Below, piece after piece: positions 63,201 through 64,000 of a stretch of 64,000 nucleotides of DNA. The notes under the pieces were generated by a model, which was not told the origin of the DNA, ran no database searches, and saw only the letters and a program-made list of their open reading frames with translations. Each line of letters starts with the position of its first letter. The first letter of the stretch is position 1. Both the position numbers and the translations under genes were made by a program. The DNA lies in assembly GCF_000350225.1 (NCBI RefSeq), contig NW_005179060.1:139053-203052 (forward strand), read 5' to 3'. Origin of the DNA: Chondrus crispus (lineage: Eukaryota > Rhodophyta > Florideophyceae > Gigartinales > Gigartinaceae).

Positions 63201-64000
63201 TCATGGTCATGGTCATGGTCATAATCGTGGTCGTGGTCATGGTCGTGGTCGTGGTCATGGTCGTAGTCGTGGTCATGGTCGTAGTCGTAGTCGTGGTCAT
63301 GGTCATGGTCGTAGTCGTGGTCATGGTCATGATCGTGGTCGTGGTTGTGGTCGTGGTCGTGGACGTGGTCGCTTTGATCGTAGTCGTGGTCGTGGACGTG
63401 GTCGCTTTGATCGTGGTCGTGATCATGGTCATAGGAATGGTCGTTTCCGTGCAGATATCCTTCTTCAATCACAAAGAACGGGGCCTGCTCATGGTCGTGG
63501 CTAGGGTGCGACCCATGATCATGATTCTCGTCCTCACCCGTCAAAGGGCTGTGTCCGCGTTCATTGTGCTCGCGATCGGCATACCCCTGATGATGCCACT
63601 CAAACTCGACAACCGGCTCTTCCTCCACCACATAAAACGGACGGTTACGATGTGCGCGAAGATGTGCCAGGCGATGCCGACGGCCGTCCTCCCGCTCCCG
63701 AAGGCGGCGAACGCGGCCTCCTTCCACCTGGCGATTCGCGGAGCCCTCCGGCTGCGCAGGGTCGCGGCGATCGTGCGCGGGGTCGCGGCGATCGTGCTGG
63801 GCTTCCTCCCGCGGGTGATGCGGGTGTAGATCGTGCGGGGGGCTAAACATGTGCGTGACGTAGGTAGCAAAGGTGAACTCTGGCTCGTGCGGGGCGTTGC
63901 GCGCGCGAATGGCGGCGAGACGGTGTTCGCGCTGCTCCCTGCCCGGGGCGGGGCGTCGCATGACGTGGAGGACGGCGCCGTCGCGGACGTGGGCGTCGCG
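60224..64000 (-). CDS. BAG6-like protein with His-Asp repeat, 5' end off window
   Basis: The frame stays open to the right edge. The residues before the ATG at 63,961 (VRDGAVLHVMRRPAP) look like the last strand of a ubiquitin-like domain, so the real start probably lies outside the window. Residues 177-277 (from the 63,961 ATG) are an almost pure His-Asp/Tyr repeat. The middle has a conserved helical region (LTPQQFHRVLSGDFRPLN, then ADLQVDWQALLAILRAALHA). The C-terminus (LQELENAISSRLATDPDFDR, then ETFPNAAARF) matches the end of BAG6 / plant CIP73-like proteins. Such proteins chaperone exposed hydrophobic segments for tail-anchored insertion or degradation. The His-Asp tract is unusual and could bind metal. 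Confidence 0.7.
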   Translation of the reverse strand, partial: RDAHVRDGAVLHVMRRPAPGREQREHRLAAIRARNAPHEPEFTFATYVTHMFSPPHDLHPHHPREEAQHDRRDPAHDRRDPAQPEGSANRQVEGGRVRRLREREDGRRHRLAHLRAHRNRPFYVVEEEPVVEFEWHHQGYADREHNERGHSPLTGEDENHDHGSHPSHDHEQAPFFVIEEGYLHGNDHSYDHDHDHDQSDHVHDHDYDQSDHVHDHDHNHDHDHDHDHDYDHDHDHDYDYDHDHDYDHDHDHDHDHDHDYDHDHDHDHDHDHEHDHDHDFHDHEHEHEITHGIPDSFMFTQHSEVYHFDDNEEDDIDVDNGSDRGHSHRFPHHHHHFHPPHQVQNDNHVHYFTFGDTSEAPPSRDPPNHTDVFLFHRSNSSRLRFVDLHDVVAYVLQSIGLNDAVAGRGATSAAAVAAAAQLPLDRSHAIATALDSAWFESRRASASIMPEDDGADGRQPSIPRDVPPGSDQQARGTAAVEALLPPLAGMLRALANRIDGTEVPALFDGTGQQQGQELFNQFGSLAATLASTGALVSTLLPSEGTQQTGDQAAEPQAEMRPSGPDTNTNRNAQGIDRSNSELRSTRINGTSAENREGPQTPRHSSGGNNASRPPRNAQTRSSRATDSEPPRPRLGRSNPSTASSVSEGLAANGDFVLRMLSYYLRSISPAPTNGMGPLATEGATADSVLDNVYGSGARPRPEDWWLRVIQIVMRNLTPQQFHRVLSGDFRPLNSLEVDIWDVICENVVGCNPTRERGDIPFRSIFTDTVCEALHTLTHEIEEYHGISAGLSGGERLANLCSHVMPVVEDKMDDLSMLLTCQRENSEFGQDLLNLLKSTWGELSNILARDLQVDWQALLAILRAALHAVGKQVVGESLAVLFPTFANLFSSRAESVYNAFRENPEISDPIYQRARRSEAVLTRSAGSDRGGAVMRQRAFTDTTAHDAEDLTDGDLSDLLDVSAAEFSEDMSDGDGSSCCRSDADREGQANALHANRPRMAANDSDVELTTEDFDDLAAQLDAEYAGASDEVPRANTIPAPSAEDMDIIARELEKEHANSNPSASSTSEKPTRIPTTGVKRMAGMSSLLAASMSRPGFAPGLGVGGGAGAAAMNRTTFSTARSVPRTSRGQPSMIPRDDFETVLGPQDGKTWRRVVHGDEAKVRSSVKGPLSRGYQNKKSSVPSLTLETAAVMAVEDAKAAAREAQLSGEATEQLVNVVRENRSMYLQELENAISSRLATDPDFDRETFPNAAARFSKPG

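Noticed and set aside
62797-63829. Thr/Met-rich and Val/Met-rich long frames over the His-Asp tract
   Set aside because: They are other-frame readings of the trinucleotide-like repeat inside the BAG6-like gene.

Overview
The window is nuclear DNA of a eukaryote. It has intronless, closely packed single-copy genes at both ends and about 40 kb of nested transposable elements between them. Recognisable cellular genes are an ethanolamine-phosphate cytidylyltransferase, an MBOAT-type acyltransferase, a protein farnesyltransferase beta subunit, a PRA1-family protein, a very large sacsin-like ATPase and a BAG6-like protein. Uninterrupted reading frames combined with heavy Copia, Gypsy and DNA-transposon load would suit a florideophyte red alga such as Chondrus. 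That is an inference from style; no rRNA, tRNA or organellar gene was found to confirm it.

Layout. 1-4.9 kb: an unrecognised gene running off the left edge, an MBOAT acyltransferase and the cytidylyltransferase, all on the minus strand. 6.39-12.93 kb: a pogo/Tigger DNA transposon with TA-flanked inverted ends, containing its transposase, a gap of 215 Ns and a nested, broken Harbinger element. 13.5-16.5 kb: two decayed transposases of one DDE family, which has two more copies at 47-50.7 kb. 17.4-22.2 kb: remains of a Copia polymerase, a broken gene with a cysteine-peptidase-like C-terminus, and a minus-strand gag-protease remnant.

23.04-46.26 kb is one decayed Copia element split twice. A chromodomain Gypsy element (26,654-31,938; 210-bp LTRs; ATACT target duplication) sits between its reverse transcriptase and RNase H parts. 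A segment of about 13.4 kb (32,431-45,829) sits inside its RNase H domain.

That 13.4 kb segment is the most unusual part. It is not a retroelement and shows no terminal inverted repeats. It carries an archaeo-eukaryotic primase with a UL52-like zinc motif, followed by an SF2 helicase of the herpesvirus origin-binding-protein type. It also has a ParB-like protein joined to a zinc-binding and coiled-coil tail, a RING-H2 protein, a Uma2-type nuclease-fold protein and two unrecognised proteins. A 32-bp palindrome occurs about ten times in it. Six copies form a tandem array between two roughly 190-bp inverted repeats, which looks like a replication origin. The helicase is cut at the left junction, and an open frame on the same strand is cut at the right junction. 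The two frames would join in register across a shared GTGAC. I read this as a decayed, integrated virus- or plasmid-like replicon, possibly inserted from a circle. Most of its genes are broken.

46.3-51.8 kb holds hairpins, two more DDE transposase copies and a TA-flanked MITE just upstream of the farnesyltransferase gene. 51.9-64 kb is ordinary gene-dense DNA.
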